A DNA stretch of 64,000 nucleotides from Roseibium sp. MMSF_3544 (GCF_030732845.1 NZ_JASHKA010000012.1:62001-126000); one strand, 5' to 3'. Counted from the first letter of the stretch, positions 25,041 to 34,185 are shown. Notes: generated from the sequence alone by a model not told the origin. A program made the numbers and translations.

Positions 25041-25868
25041 ATGCACGATGGCGATTCGGACCGGCGGTCGCGTGGTCGGCGCGGCGGCAAGCGCGAGTTT
25101 GGCGGTCCGCAAGACTTCGGCAGTGATTTTGGCGGCGGCGACTTCGGTGGCGATTATGGCGGTGGCCGGGACGGTGGTTACCGCGGCGGACGCGACAATG
25201 ATTTTGGTGGCGGCTACGGCCGCGACAACAGAGACGGCGGAGGCGGCTACGGCGGCCGTGACGGCGGATATGGCGGCGGCGGCGGTGGTGGCCGCGGCGG
25301 TTATGGCGGCGACCGGGACGGTGGCGGCCGAGATGGTGGATACGGTGGCGGCGGCGGCGGACGCGGCGGCTATGGTGGTGGTCGTGATGGCGGCTACGGC
25401 GGTGGCGGCGGACGCGGCGGCTATGGTGGCGGCCGGGACGGCGGCTACGGCGGCGGTGGCGGTCGTGACGGCGGATACGGCGGCGGCGGTGGCCGCGGCG
25501 GCTATGGTGGCCGCGACGGCGGCGACGGCGATGGCTTCCGGCAGGGACGCCCTCCCCGGCGCGATGGACCACCCGTTGAACGTGGCCCGCGTCAAAGCGG
25601 CACTGTTAAATTCTTCAAGACAGACAAAGGCTTCGGCTTCATAACACCGGATGAGGGCGAGGCTGACGTTTTCGTTCATATTTCGGCTGTTGAGCGCTCC
25701 GGCCTTGCAACGCTGGACAGCGGCCAGCGGATTTCGTTCGAGACGGAACCGGATCGCCGCGGCAAGGGACCTAAAGCGGTAAACCTGCAGGTGATTGAAG
25801 AAGGCTCCGAGGCTCCGGCCGACGACAGCGCTCCGGTCGAAGACAGCGCTCCGGAAGCCGAAGAATAA
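25041..25868 (+). CDS. Cold-shock-domain protein with long Gly/Arg/Tyr-rich N-terminus
   Basis: A 275-residue protein. Residues about 18-180 are low-complexity repeats of GGYGG, RDGG and GRGGYGG, encoded by an imperfect tandem DNA repeat at 25120-25530. Residues about 185-252 form one cold shock domain with RNP1 (KGFGFITP) and RNP2 (VFVHIS); an acidic tail follows. The domain should bind single-stranded RNA/DNA; the RGG-like part should add RNA affinity and may drive condensation, as in eukaryotic RGG proteins. The start at ATG 25041 follows AGGTG. A strong terminator follows the stop, and the 212-base upstream stretch may be a leader. Confidence 0.92.
   Translation: MHDGDSDRRSRGRRGGKREFGGPQDFGSDFGGGDFGGDYGGGRDGGYRGGRDNDFGGGYGRDNRDGGGGYGGRDGGYGGGGGGGRGGYGGDRDGGGRDGGYGGGGGGRGGYGGGRDGGYGGGGGRGGYGGGRDGGYGGGGGRDGGYGGGGGRGGYGGRDGGDGDGFRQGRPPRRDGPPVERGPRQSGTVKFFKTDKGFGFITPDEGEADVFVHISAVERSGLATLDSGQRISFETEPDRRGKGPKAVNLQVIEEGSEAPADDSAPVEDSAPEAEE
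25120..25530 (+). repeat. Imperfect tandem repeat coding for Gly/Tyr/Arg/Asp units
   Basis: Units of roughly 15-36 bases such as GGCGGCTATGGTGGCGGCCG recur many times with third-position changes, inside the cold-shock-domain gene. The length is a multiple of three throughout, so frame is kept. Long open frames on the other strand and in frame 2 here are by-products of the missing stop codons in this repeat. Confidence 0.85.
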
Positions 25869-25893
25869 GACAGCCATCCGGCTTAGAATTATT

Positions 25894-25925
25894 ACGAACG
25901 GGCGCAGCTCAGCTGCGCCCGTTTT
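25894..25925 (+). terminator. Rho-independent terminator after the cold-shock gene
   Basis: CGGGCGCAGCT (25899-25909) and AGCTGCGCCCG (25911-25921) form a perfect stem, followed by TTTT. It begins 26 bases after the stop codon. Confidence 0.85.
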
Positions 25926-26007
25926 CGTATTGAACCCAAAGTCCGCATCTTTTCAAAGCGTATCGGTCCGCCTATAACGCGGTTCCGCTCAATCTCAGGT
26001 GCGTTTC

Positions 26008-26517
26008 ATGTCCGCTGCAAATTCTCCCGCCAATATCCGTCCGTTTGAGCCAGGCGATCTGAGCACATTGCTGCTGTTGAACAATGCGGCCGTTCCGGCC
26101 GTGAACGAGCTCACGGCAGAAGACCTGCTCGACCTGGTCAACCAGGCACTTGTCTGCCTTGTTGCGGAAGTCGACGGCGCGGTTTCAGGTTTGCTTCTGT
26201 GTGTCGGCGACGGCACAAGCTACGACAGCCCGAACTACCTTTGGCTCAGCGAAAGGCTTTCGAACTTTGCCTATACGGACCGAATTTGCGTCGACGAGAC
26301 AAAACGCGGCCTGAAGATAGGCGATGCGCTCTATGCAGAGCTCTTCAGACATTTTGCAGGAACCGGAAGATGCTTTGTGTGCGAGGTTAACGAACGCCCG
26401 CCCAATCCCGGGTCTCTGCGCTTTCACAAGAGACTTGGCTTTGAAGAGATCGGGACGGCGGATAATGGCGACAAGGCCGTCATCTACCTGAAACGCGCGC
26501 CCGAACCCGCCAGCTGA
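26008..26517 (+). CDS. GNAT family N-acetyltransferase
   Basis: A 169-residue acyl-CoA-dependent transferase. The acetyl-CoA loop shows as CVDETKRGLKIGDALYAEL (the V-x-x-x-x-R-G-x-x-I-G form), followed by CEVNERPPNPGSLRFHKRLG, the usual motif B. A GTG at 25999 three codons earlier is also possible. The substrate is unknown. It ends 25 bases before rlmJ and may be co-transcribed. Confidence 0.85.
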   Translation: MSAANSPANIRPFEPGDLSTLLLLNNAAVPAVNELTAEDLLDLVNQALVCLVAEVDGAVSGLLLCVGDGTSYDSPNYLWLSERLSNFAYTDRICVDETKRGLKIGDALYAELFRHFAGTGRCFVCEVNERPPNPGSLRFHKRLGFEEIGTADNGDKAVIYLKRAPEPAS

Positions 26518-26542
26518 CCTTTGCAGGGCGCAGGACACAACG

Positions 26543-27391
26543 ATGAACTACAGGCATGCCTATCACGCAGGGAACATTGGTGATGTGCTCAAACACGCCG
26601 TGCTCTCGCGGCTGATTGAGTATTTCAAGCGCAAGGACAAAGCGTTCCGGATCCTTGACACCCATGCCGGCATTGGCCTCTACGATCTGACATCTGAAGA
26701 AACGCAGAAAACCGGCGAATGGCAGGAAGGCATAGGCAAGGTTCTGTCTGCCGAGATGCCCGAAGACGTTTCGGAATTGCTCGCCCCGTGGCTGTCGGTG
26801 GTTCGTGCGCTGAACCCGGATGGTGAGTTGAAGGCCTACCCTGGGTCTCCGTGTCTTGCCCGGGACCTTGTCCGCAAAAACGACAGGCTGACCCTGACCG
26901 AGCTTCATCCGGCGGATTTCAGGGCCCTGTCCGACCTTTTTTCCGGAGACTTTCAGGTCAAGACCATCCATCTGGATGGTTGGCTGGCCATGGGCAGCTT
27001 CCTGCCGCCGAAAGAAAAGCGGGGCTTTGTGCTGATCGATCCGGCATTCGAAGTCACCGATGAATTCGACCGCATGACAAGCGCCGTCATGAAGGCGTGG
27101 AAGAAATGGGCAGGCGGGACCTATGCGCTCTGGTACCCATTGAAAGACGCAAGGTCTGTAAAGCGCATGCACGAGACCTTCGGGGACGCGGGGCTCAAGG
27201 ACGTGCTGACAATCGAGTTGAGCGTTGGCAAAAGCGGCCCGGACACGCGAATGCTCGGGTCCGGCATGACGCTGATCAACCCTCCCTTCACTCTCGCTGG
27301 CGAGATGCGCACCCTCCTGCCCTGGTTCTGTGATGTCCTGCGTCAAGGTCCCGGAGCAGGCTGGGATGTCACGCAGCTGATTGGTGAATAA
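26543..27391 (+). CDS. rlmJ: 23S rRNA (adenine2030-N6)-methyltransferase
   Basis: A 282-residue enzyme that methylates A2030 of 23S rRNA using SAM. The start MNYRHAYHAGNIGDVLKHA and DTHAGIGLYDL (SAM loop) are unmistakable. Motif IV, normally DPPY or DPPF in this family, reads DPAF at 166-169. Length is normal (E. coli 280). Confidence 0.93.
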   Translation: MNYRHAYHAGNIGDVLKHAVLSRLIEYFKRKDKAFRILDTHAGIGLYDLTSEETQKTGEWQEGIGKVLSAEMPEDVSELLAPWLSVVRALNPDGELKAYPGSPCLARDLVRKNDRLTLTELHPADFRALSDLFSGDFQVKTIHLDGWLAMGSFLPPKEKRGFVLIDPAFEVTDEFDRMTSAVMKAWKKWAGGTYALWYPLKDARSVKRMHETFGDAGLKDVLTIELSVGKSGPDTRMLGSGMTLINPPFTLAGEMRTLLPWFCDVLRQGPGAGWDVTQLIGE

Positions 27392-27554
27392 CCCTTGGTC
27401 ATGGTCTTGTCCGGAAGCGATGCGAAACGCTTTCAAAGCCTATTTTATAAGGGTATGACCCAAGCTATGGCCATTTTTGGAGCTTTGGGTTCTTGACCTT
27501 GAGGCTCCGCTCCCCCATCGTCTGTTTCACAATTTTCCTTTCGGAGATATTGCC

Positions 27555-28004
27555 GTGCATTTTGCCCGTTCCGCCCGCCTGATCCTGTCCGCACTTGCCG
27601 TCTGTACAGCGTTTGCAACTCCGGCAGCGGCTGAAGAATTCCGCCCGTATTTCTCCTTTGGCAGCGGTGAAAACCGGTTGCCTGACTGCACCGCCTCTTC
27701 GGTACAAAGCGCCGTGGCCGGGTCCGTCGCCAGGGCCTACAACGACTATTACGGCGGAAGAACGATCACCAACATCTATGAGATCCGCGAATTGGCCTAT
27801 CGCGCCAACGACGTCAGCCCTATTGCGCGCCGCTATTGCACAGGCACAGCCAGCCTGTCCGACGGCTCCCAGCAACATCTGCACTATCTGATCGAGGAAA
27901 ATGCCGGCTTCGTGGGCATAAGCTGGAACGTTGAAGCCTGTCTTTCCCCGCTCGACAAATGGCGTGTTTACGGCGCTCACTGCAGCACCGCCCGCCCTCA
28001 CTGA
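27555..28004 (+). CDS. Exported hypothetical protein next to RNase T2
   Basis: A 149-residue protein. GTG 27555 is chosen because GGAGAT precedes it and a signal peptide follows (ARLILSALAVCTAFATPAAA). Mature cysteines at LPDCTAS, RRYCTG, VEACLS and AHCST suggest two disulphides. I do not know a named family. It lies 13 bases upstream of the RNase T2 gene, an arrangement that suggests a shared periplasmic function. Confidence 0.7.
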   Translation: MHFARSARLILSALAVCTAFATPAAAEEFRPYFSFGSGENRLPDCTASSVQSAVAGSVARAYNDYYGGRTITNIYEIRELAYRANDVSPIARRYCTGTASLSDGSQQHLHYLIEENAGFVGISWNVEACLSPLDKWRVYGAHCSTARPH

Positions 28005-28017
28005 GTTTTCCGGAGAA

Positions 28018-28671
28018 ATGGCGTTCTGCAGTCGCGTAGTTGGTCTGGTAGCCTTTCTCCTGTCCGCCTTGAGCGCTGTCCCGTCGTCAGCCGATCAGCC
28101 GGGCGAGTTCGACTTCTACGTCCTTGCACTGTCGTGGTCGCCCACCTATTGCAAGCAGGAAGGTGCTGACGCCAATCGCCACCAATGCGACATCAGGAAA
28201 CCGTTTCGTTTCGTGGTCCACGGCCTGTGGCCGCAGTACGAGCGCGGCTATCCCCAATCCTGCGATGGTCCCAGGCGGATCGAAAAACGCATTGCGATTG
28301 ACATGGAAGACATCATGCCGAGCCACGGTCTGGTGTTTCACCAGTGGCGCAAGCACGGCACCTGCTCAGGCCTTGAACCTGACGAATATTTCGATCTGAC
28401 ACGCGAGGCTTTCGAAAGAGTCGCCATTCCAGGAGCGTTCGCAAAGCTCGACAAGCGCAGCAAGGCAGCGCCGGAGACGGTCGAAAAAGCCTTTCGCCTT
28501 GCCAATCCCGGTCTGGAAAATGATGCAATGGCCGTCACCTGTTCGCGCGGGGAATTGGAAGAGGTCAGAATTTGCCTGACGAAAGATCTGGAGTTCAGGT
28601 CTTGTGAAAACTTGGACCGGTCCGGTTGTCGTGCCGACAGCCTGTCGGTGCCGCCGCCCCTGCCCCGCTGA
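28018..28671 (+). CDS. Ribonuclease T2 family protein, exported
   Basis: A 217-residue periplasmic RNase. Both catalytic segments are intact: CAS1 in VVHGLWPQY and CAS2 in FHQWRKHGTCS. The signal sequence is GLVAFLLSALSAVPSSA. ATG 28018 follows CCGGAGAA. Family members cleave RNA without base specificity through 2',3'-cyclic phosphates and scavenge RNA nucleotides. The gene is coupled to the unknown exported protein just upstream. Confidence 0.93.
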   Translation: MAFCSRVVGLVAFLLSALSAVPSSADQPGEFDFYVLALSWSPTYCKQEGADANRHQCDIRKPFRFVVHGLWPQYERGYPQSCDGPRRIEKRIAIDMEDIMPSHGLVFHQWRKHGTCSGLEPDEYFDLTREAFERVAIPGAFAKLDKRSKAAPETVEKAFRLANPGLENDAMAVTCSRGELEEVRICLTKDLEFRSCENLDRSGCRADSLSVPPPLPR

Positions 28672-28736
28672 GGCGACAAAATTCAAAGATCCCCGCCCCG
28701 GGGACAAGTCTTCAAGACGTCAAGAGGAAACCCAGG

Positions 28737-29384
28737 ATGAAACTTCGCTCATCGCCCCCTTCTCCCTTTGGCAGGAAGGTGAAAATAGCTGCCGCGATGC
28801 TCGGCTTGAAGGACAGGATCGACATCGAGGAAGCCAACACGGCTGATCCGGACGACAGTCTGCGCGGTCAAAACCCGCTCGGCAAGATCCCGGCCCTGAT
28901 CCTGGACAACGGCGATGTGATCTATGACAGCGCGGTCATTCTCGAGTATCTCGACTTCATGGCCGGGGGCGGCAAGCTCTTCCCGTCCGGCGAAGCGCGG
29001 TTCACAGTCCTGCGCGACCAGGCACTTGCAGACGGCATCATGGATGCTGCTCTGCTTCGCGTTTACGAAAAGCGCTTCAAGCAACCCAATTACCGTGACC
29101 CCGCCTGGGATGCCTATCAGGGTGCCAAGGTGGAGCGTGGCCTTGCCTATTTTGAGCAAAACACGCCCGTGGCACCGTCTTCGTCCGCGGACGTCACTGC
29201 AGCCACTCTGACGCTTGCCTGCGCGCTTGGCTATCTCGACATGCGTTTCGGAGACGCTTGGCGTCAGAGCCATCCGAATCTGGTTGCATGGCTGGCAGCG
29301 TTCGAAGCGGTCGTACCGGCTTATGCAGAAACACGGCAGCCGGCAGCGCCCGTTCCAGACGACGCCGCCGTTGATCTGAAGTAA
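28737..29384 (+). CDS. Glutathione S-transferase family protein
   Basis: A 215-residue protein. It has an N-terminal thioredoxin-like domain (MKLRSSPPSPFGRKVKIAA, NPLGKIPALILDNG, YDSAVILEYLD) and an all-helical C-terminal domain. The active site carries SPPSPFGRK, so serine is the likely glutathione-activating residue. The start at ATG 28737 follows CCCAGG; the open frame upstream overlaps the RNase gene and is not used. Substrate unknown. Confidence 0.9.
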   Translation: MKLRSSPPSPFGRKVKIAAAMLGLKDRIDIEEANTADPDDSLRGQNPLGKIPALILDNGDVIYDSAVILEYLDFMAGGGKLFPSGEARFTVLRDQALADGIMDAALLRVYEKRFKQPNYRDPAWDAYQGAKVERGLAYFEQNTPVAPSSSADVTAATLTLACALGYLDMRFGDAWRQSHPNLVAWLAAFEAVVPAYAETRQPAAPVPDDAAVDLK

Positions 29385-29390
29385 GCAGTA

Positions 29391-29420
29391 GGCCGGTGTC
29401 ATCACCGGCCTTTTTGTTTT
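29391..29420 (+). terminator. Rho-independent terminator after the GST gene
   Basis: GGCCGGTG (29391-29398), loop TCAT, CACCGGCC (29403-29410), then TTTTTGTTTT. Confidence 0.88.
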
Positions 29421-29444
29421 ATCGGACTTGTCGTTTCCGCGATC

Positions 29445-32400
29445 CTATGCCCGTCCGCCGGGCAGCGGACTGCGGCCCCGCGCCTTCAACAGCCGTCGCC
29501 CACTGACAAGGGACTGGCCGAAATCGCGCTGCACAGCCAACAGTGCCGGCACAAGCAGAATAACCAGGAACAGACCGACACCCAGTCCATAGGAAAGGGT
29601 TATCACCGTCGGTTTGAGGAACTGCGCCTGACGGCTGGTCTCAAATAGAAGCGGGGCCAGTCCGAACACCGTGGTTGCGGTCGTCAGCACGACGGCACGA
29701 AGCCGATCGCAGACGCCGTTGATCAATGCCTGGCGGAAGGGGTGGTTGCGGGCATGTTCGTCGATCGTGGTGACCAGAACGATACTGTCATTGATGATGA
29801 TCCCGGACATGCCGATAAACCCGACAACGGAGAACATCGACAGCGGAACACCGTGCAGATAGTGGCCCCACAACATGCCGATCGATCCGAACGGAATGAT
29901 GATCATGATCATCAGCGGACGCGTCCACGATTCAAAGATCCAGCACAGAACGAGATAAATTCCCGCCAGGCACAAGGCGAAGCCGAACATCGCGTCGGAA
30001 AGGAAGGACCTTTCCTGTTCTGCAAGGCCGCTCATCTCGCTTTCGACATCGAATTCGGCAGCCAGTTGCGGCAGCAACTCGTTTTCAAGAAGGGCCGTCA
30101 CCCGGGCCGCTGCTTCCGGATTGTCTTCCGAAACATCACCGGTGACGGTGAGTGTCCGCAGCCCGTCACTGCGCCGCACGGATGCAAATCCGTAGCTGCT
30201 GTCGATCTGCACGATTTCGCTCAGGGAAACATAAGTATCCGCATCAGTTCGAACGCGCGTGGTATAGAGGAACGATGAGTCCGTTTCCTCATCCGGCATC
30301 AGCACCTTGACCTTGGCCGTGCGCCGCCCGATCGGAAATTCCGCGACTTCAATCCCTTCGAGACGATTGCGCAAAATGCGCGCAATGTCGTCCGTCGTGA
30401 AACCGAGCGCCTCGCCTTTCGGCGTCAGGGTCAGGCTCAGTTCGGGTTTGTCATAGGCCAGCGTGTCCTCAAGCGCGCTCACACCTTCGAGCGGTGCAAG
30501 CGCCTGTTTGAGGCTTTCCGCGGCGGCCTTGAGATTCTCGGTGGAAGTCCCGTAAAGCCTGACGTCGATGGCATCACCGCCCGGTCCCGACCGTTCGCCG
30601 CGTACCGCCAGAGTCTCCAGGAGAGGCGGGCGGTTGACTTCCTTTCGCCATTCTCCAATGAACTGGAACGCCGAGTAAGGCCGAAGATCCGGATCGATCA
30701 ATTCGATCGAGATTCCACCGAGCTGATCGACATCCTTGCTGTCGGCTCCGCTGAGACCGCGTCCGGCCGTTCCGCCCACCGTTGACAGCGCAAATTGCAC
30801 AGGTGCGACGCCGTCATGTTCTGCAGCATAGCGCTCATTGACGACATCAAGCGCTCGTTCGAGCTCCGAGATCATCGCCTTGGTATCGTCGCGCTCCGCG
30901 CCGGGCATCATCGCAATGCTCGCGGACACCACCGAGCGTTCCGGCGCATTGAAGAAGCGCCAGCGGACGCTGCCGTCGACGAACAGCGTTACGGACAGCA
31001 GCAGGATCATGACGGCAAACCCGAGCGCCGGATACCTGACCTTGATGACCCAGCCAATGAAACGACGGAAGACGTTTTCCCGGAACCACACAAATCCGCG
31101 ATTGAAGACCCGGTTGGGCATGTCGTACCAGCGCTGCTTCTTGCTGGCTGAAAGCGCGTGATTCATGTGCGCCGGAAGGATCAGAAAACACTCCACCAGG
31201 CTTGCAATCAAAACCACAGCGACCGTGAACGGAATGTCCGCAATGAGTGTTCCGAACCGACCGCCGACAAAAACCAGGCCGATAAAGGCGATCAGGGTCG
31301 TGATTGAAGCTGTGAAAACGGGCGCAGTCATCCTGCGGGCCGCGAGGCTCGCCGCCTCGGCCGGAGAATATCCGCGCCGATGCAGGGAATCTGCGTGTTC
31401 ACCCACAACAATGGCATCGTCCACGACGATGCCGAGGCAAATGATCAGGGCGAAGACCGACACCATGTTCAACGTAAGCCCGAAGGCATACATAAGCCCG
31501 ATCGTGGCCATCATGGCGACCGGAATGCCCGCAGCAACCCAGAAGGCGGTGCGCGAGGACAGGAACAGGAACAGGAAAGCCAGCACAAGGCCAAGTCCGA
31601 ACAGACCGTTTTCGATCAGGATGTTCATCCGGTCGATAATGTTCTGCGAGCGGGTCCGCGTGAGCTGGACAACAACGCCGTCGGGTAGTGTTTGCTGGAA
31701 TTCGGCCGTGATCCGTTCGACGTCCCGCTGAATGGAGATCGTGTCGCCCTCGGCGCTGCGGTCGACGCGCAAGACTACGGCCGGCATGCCTTTGTGATAA
31801 TAGGCCCTGCCGCTCTCAACGCCTTCGGTGACGATATCCGCCACCGCTCTGAGCTCCAGTTTTTCGCCCTGACTTGGTGCTTTTAGGACAATCTCGCCAA
31901 GTTCCTGCTCGGACCGTCTTGTCTGCCCCGTCCTGAGGCGCGCGCCGCTTCCGCTGACGTCGCCTGCCGGCGTGGTTTCCATTTCCGCCGACACGACGTC
32001 GGCAATCTCGCGCAATGTCAGATCATGGCGAACCAGCATGTTCTCGCCGACATTGATGCGGATGATCGGGTTTGCAAGACCCTGGATCGAAACCCGGGTC
32101 ACACCATCGCGGAAGAGGACTGTCTGCAGATCTTCAGCAAAACGCGCCAGCTGGTCTATATCGACCGGGCCGTAAATGACGACATCGGTGACCCGATCGC
32201 GATAAAGCCCTCGAGTGACCACCGGTTCCTCGATCCCTTCCGGAAGGCTTGAGCGGGCCTGGTCCACGGCAGCCTTGACCTCATCGGTCGCCTGCCCCAT
32301 GTCCCAACCTTCTTCAAACTCCAGATTGATGGATGCTCTGCCTTCACGCGAGACAGACGTCGCTTCGTCGACACCATTGATCGCAAGAAGCTGTGGCCCC

Positions 32401-32627
32401 AGTATCTCCACGACGGACCGGTCAAGATCCTCTGGTCCGGCACCCGGCCAGGAAACCTCGACGTCGACCTCTTCACGTACGAAATCCGGAAAAAACTGCG
32501 TTCTGATCTGCGTCGATGCGGCAATTCCGGCAAGCAGCATCAAGGCAAGGAGCAGGTTCGCCGCCGTGCCGTGACGCACCATGTAGTCCAGGAAAGAGGC
32601 GAACCTCGGTCCGCCGGGAGTACGCAT
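29445..32627 (-). CDS. RND efflux permease subunit
   Basis: A 1060-residue inner-membrane proton-driven pump of the AcrB/HAE1 superfamily. Helix 4 carries the paired aspartates (CLGIVVDDAIVVGEH) needed for proton relay, and the two duplicated halves with large periplasmic loops are evident (second-half helices include GMSGIIINDSIVLVTTIDE). I chose ATG 32627 (MRTPGGPRF) over TTG 32642. It lies 52 bases downstream of its adaptor gene. No outer-membrane channel gene is in the window, so a TolC-like protein encoded elsewhere must complete the pump. Substrate unknown. Confidence 0.94.
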   Translation of the reverse strand: MRTPGGPRFASFLDYMVRHGTAANLLLALMLLAGIAASTQIRTQFFPDFVREEVDVEVSWPGAGPEDLDRSVVEILGPQLLAINGVDEATSVSREGRASINLEFEEGWDMGQATDEVKAAVDQARSSLPEGIEEPVVTRGLYRDRVTDVVIYGPVDIDQLARFAEDLQTVLFRDGVTRVSIQGLANPIIRINVGENMLVRHDLTLREIADVVSAEMETTPAGDVSGSGARLRTGQTRRSEQELGEIVLKAPSQGEKLELRAVADIVTEGVESGRAYYHKGMPAVVLRVDRSAEGDTISIQRDVERITAEFQQTLPDGVVVQLTRTRSQNIIDRMNILIENGLFGLGLVLAFLFLFLSSRTAFWVAAGIPVAMMATIGLMYAFGLTLNMVSVFALIICLGIVVDDAIVVGEHADSLHRRGYSPAEAASLAARRMTAPVFTASITTLIAFIGLVFVGGRFGTLIADIPFTVAVVLIASLVECFLILPAHMNHALSASKKQRWYDMPNRVFNRGFVWFRENVFRRFIGWVIKVRYPALGFAVMILLLSVTLFVDGSVRWRFFNAPERSVVSASIAMMPGAERDDTKAMISELERALDVVNERYAAEHDGVAPVQFALSTVGGTAGRGLSGADSKDVDQLGGISIELIDPDLRPYSAFQFIGEWRKEVNRPPLLETLAVRGERSGPGGDAIDVRLYGTSTENLKAAAESLKQALAPLEGVSALEDTLAYDKPELSLTLTPKGEALGFTTDDIARILRNRLEGIEVAEFPIGRRTAKVKVLMPDEETDSSFLYTTRVRTDADTYVSLSEIVQIDSSYGFASVRRSDGLRTLTVTGDVSEDNPEAAARVTALLENELLPQLAAEFDVESEMSGLAEQERSFLSDAMFGFALCLAGIYLVLCWIFESWTRPLMIMIIIPFGSIGMLWGHYLHGVPLSMFSVVGFIGMSGIIINDSIVLVTTIDEHARNHPFRQALINGVCDRLRAVVLTTATTVFGLAPLLFETSRQAQFLKPTVITLSYGLGVGLFLVILLVPALLAVQRDFGQSLVSGRRLLKARGRSPLPGGRA

Positions 32628-32679
32628 CTCAATTTGCTCCAATCACGGCTTTCAGCAACTGTGCCGTTTCAGATCAGAC

Positions 32680-34185
32680 CTATCCCTTTCGGCCCTGCCG
32701 CTGTTCCAGCCTGTCGATCAGGTCCTTTGGAACCATCGGTTCGTTCAACAGGGCTATAAGGCGTGCCTTCCGGTTTTCGGGCATGTTCGAACTGTTCAGC
32801 TGTTCGATAAGAGCCGCGCGCCGCTCCGGTTCAAGCGCAATGAGGTCACCAGACGGTATGCCGGGATCATCAGGAGCCTTTGCGGTCTGCGGCGCATTTG
32901 TGGTGTCTTGAGGCGAGCCGCCGCTCCGGCGCGGATTGACTTTCAAGCCCTTGCCAAGCTGCGGCAACCGTTCGCGCACATAATCGGTTCCGAACGGCAC
33001 ATCAGCCAGCAGCACTTCATTGCCCATGCGGCGCATGACGCGGGCCTGAACCTCGTCGACGCGATCACCCTCCCCGACAATCAGCAACCGGCCGTCTTCA
33101 GTGACGGCAGCAGCGGGCACGGCCGCAACCCCGGTCAGTTCCGGTTCTTCCACATCAACTTTGACGAAGTCGCCGGGCCGCAGAACGGTTCCGGCTTCGA
33201 TTTCAAGCGTGGCGAACAGGGTCCTGCCAGCCTCGCCTTCCGAGACAACGGCTGCGGCGCGGTCGATGTGACCCGGCACCTCCACGGAGCGCCCACCAAG
33301 CTGCAGGGTGACGGCGACAGGCGCCTTCACAAGCTTGCCGCTGTTGTCCAGCAGACGGGAAAACTCGGACGTGGACAGCGAGAACCTCACCTCAAGGGCG
33401 GAGGGATCTATCAGCAGGGCCAGTGTCTCGGACGGGCTGACGCGGCGGCCAAGCGTGGCGTCGACCTCCGCCAGATAGCCGTAGAACGGCGCTGTAAGCG
33501 TCGTTTCGTCCAGCACCCGCTCGGCATCTTCAAGCGCCAATTGCGCCCGCTGCACCGTCAAATCCATGCGCTCGATGCGTTTTCGCGCGGTGATCACCGA
33601 CTGCAGGCGGTTGTTCAGAGCCTGCTCCAGCGAAGCAACGGCAAGCTCCTCCGTTTCGACCTGAACGGCGGTCGAATAGCCTTTGTCCTTGAGCTGCGAC
33701 TGGCGTTCGAGTGCCTGCCGGCGAAGATCGAGCTGGCGGCGCGCGGCCTCAAGTTCTTGTTCGGCCACGACAATTGCTTCTTCCGCTTCGGCTTTTTGGG
33801 CCTCTGCATCTGCAAGCGCGGCTTCCGCGTCCAGATACTGGAATTCGGCATTTGCCGGGTCGATCCGAAGCAGGAGCTCACCTTTGTGAACGGCGGCTCC
33901 GTCGCGGAACTTGCTGGCGACATCCACAAGCCGGCCTTCGGAACTCGCCCTCAGCTGAAGCGTGCGCCAGCTCTCCACCTGACCATAGGCAGTTGTGACC
34001 GGATTGACGGTTTGAGGCGCGAGTTCGGCAACGTTGACGGTATAGCTGCGTTCGCGCGCCGGACGCTGGCGCGCGGTTTCCTCCACAGTCAGGGCGCCAT
34101 AAAACTTGTAGGCGCCGAAACCGGCGAAACCGATCATGATCGCAAACAGCGCAAGACCAACCAGCCCGCGCATCAAAAAGCGCAT
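32680..34185 (-). CDS. RND periplasmic adaptor subunit (HlyD/AcrA family)
   Basis: A 501-residue adaptor linking pump and outer-membrane channel. There is one N-terminal membrane anchor (GLVGLALFAIMIGFAGFG), a split lipoyl domain, and a long alpha-hairpin from about 115 to 215 (AEAALADAEAQKAEAEEAI ...). Beta-barrel and membrane-proximal domains follow. Unusually, about 70 residues are added after the normal end, including a helical pair similar to LEPERRAALIEQLNSS. The adaptor-permease order is the standard one. Confidence 0.92.
   Translation of the reverse strand: MRFLMRGLVGLALFAIMIGFAGFGAYKFYGALTVEETARQRPARERSYTVNVAELAPQTVNPVTTAYGQVESWRTLQLRASSEGRLVDVASKFRDGAAVHKGELLLRIDPANAEFQYLDAEAALADAEAQKAEAEEAIVVAEQELEAARRQLDLRRQALERQSQLKDKGYSTAVQVETEELAVASLEQALNNRLQSVITARKRIERMDLTVQRAQLALEDAERVLDETTLTAPFYGYLAEVDATLGRRVSPSETLALLIDPSALEVRFSLSTSEFSRLLDNSGKLVKAPVAVTLQLGGRSVEVPGHIDRAAAVVSEGEAGRTLFATLEIEAGTVLRPGDFVKVDVEEPELTGVAAVPAAAVTEDGRLLIVGEGDRVDEVQARVMRRMGNEVLLADVPFGTDYVRERLPQLGKGLKVNPRRSGGSPQDTTNAPQTAKAPDDPGIPSGDLIALEPERRAALIEQLNSSNMPENRKARLIALLNEPMVPKDLIDRLEQRQGRKG

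Noticed and set aside
24808..25877. Two 250-280 codon minus-strand frames and a 198-codon plus-strand frame over the glycine-rich gene
   Set aside because: They arise because the GGC/GGT tandem repeat lacks stop codons in all frames; only the frame with the cold shock domain has a recognisable fold.
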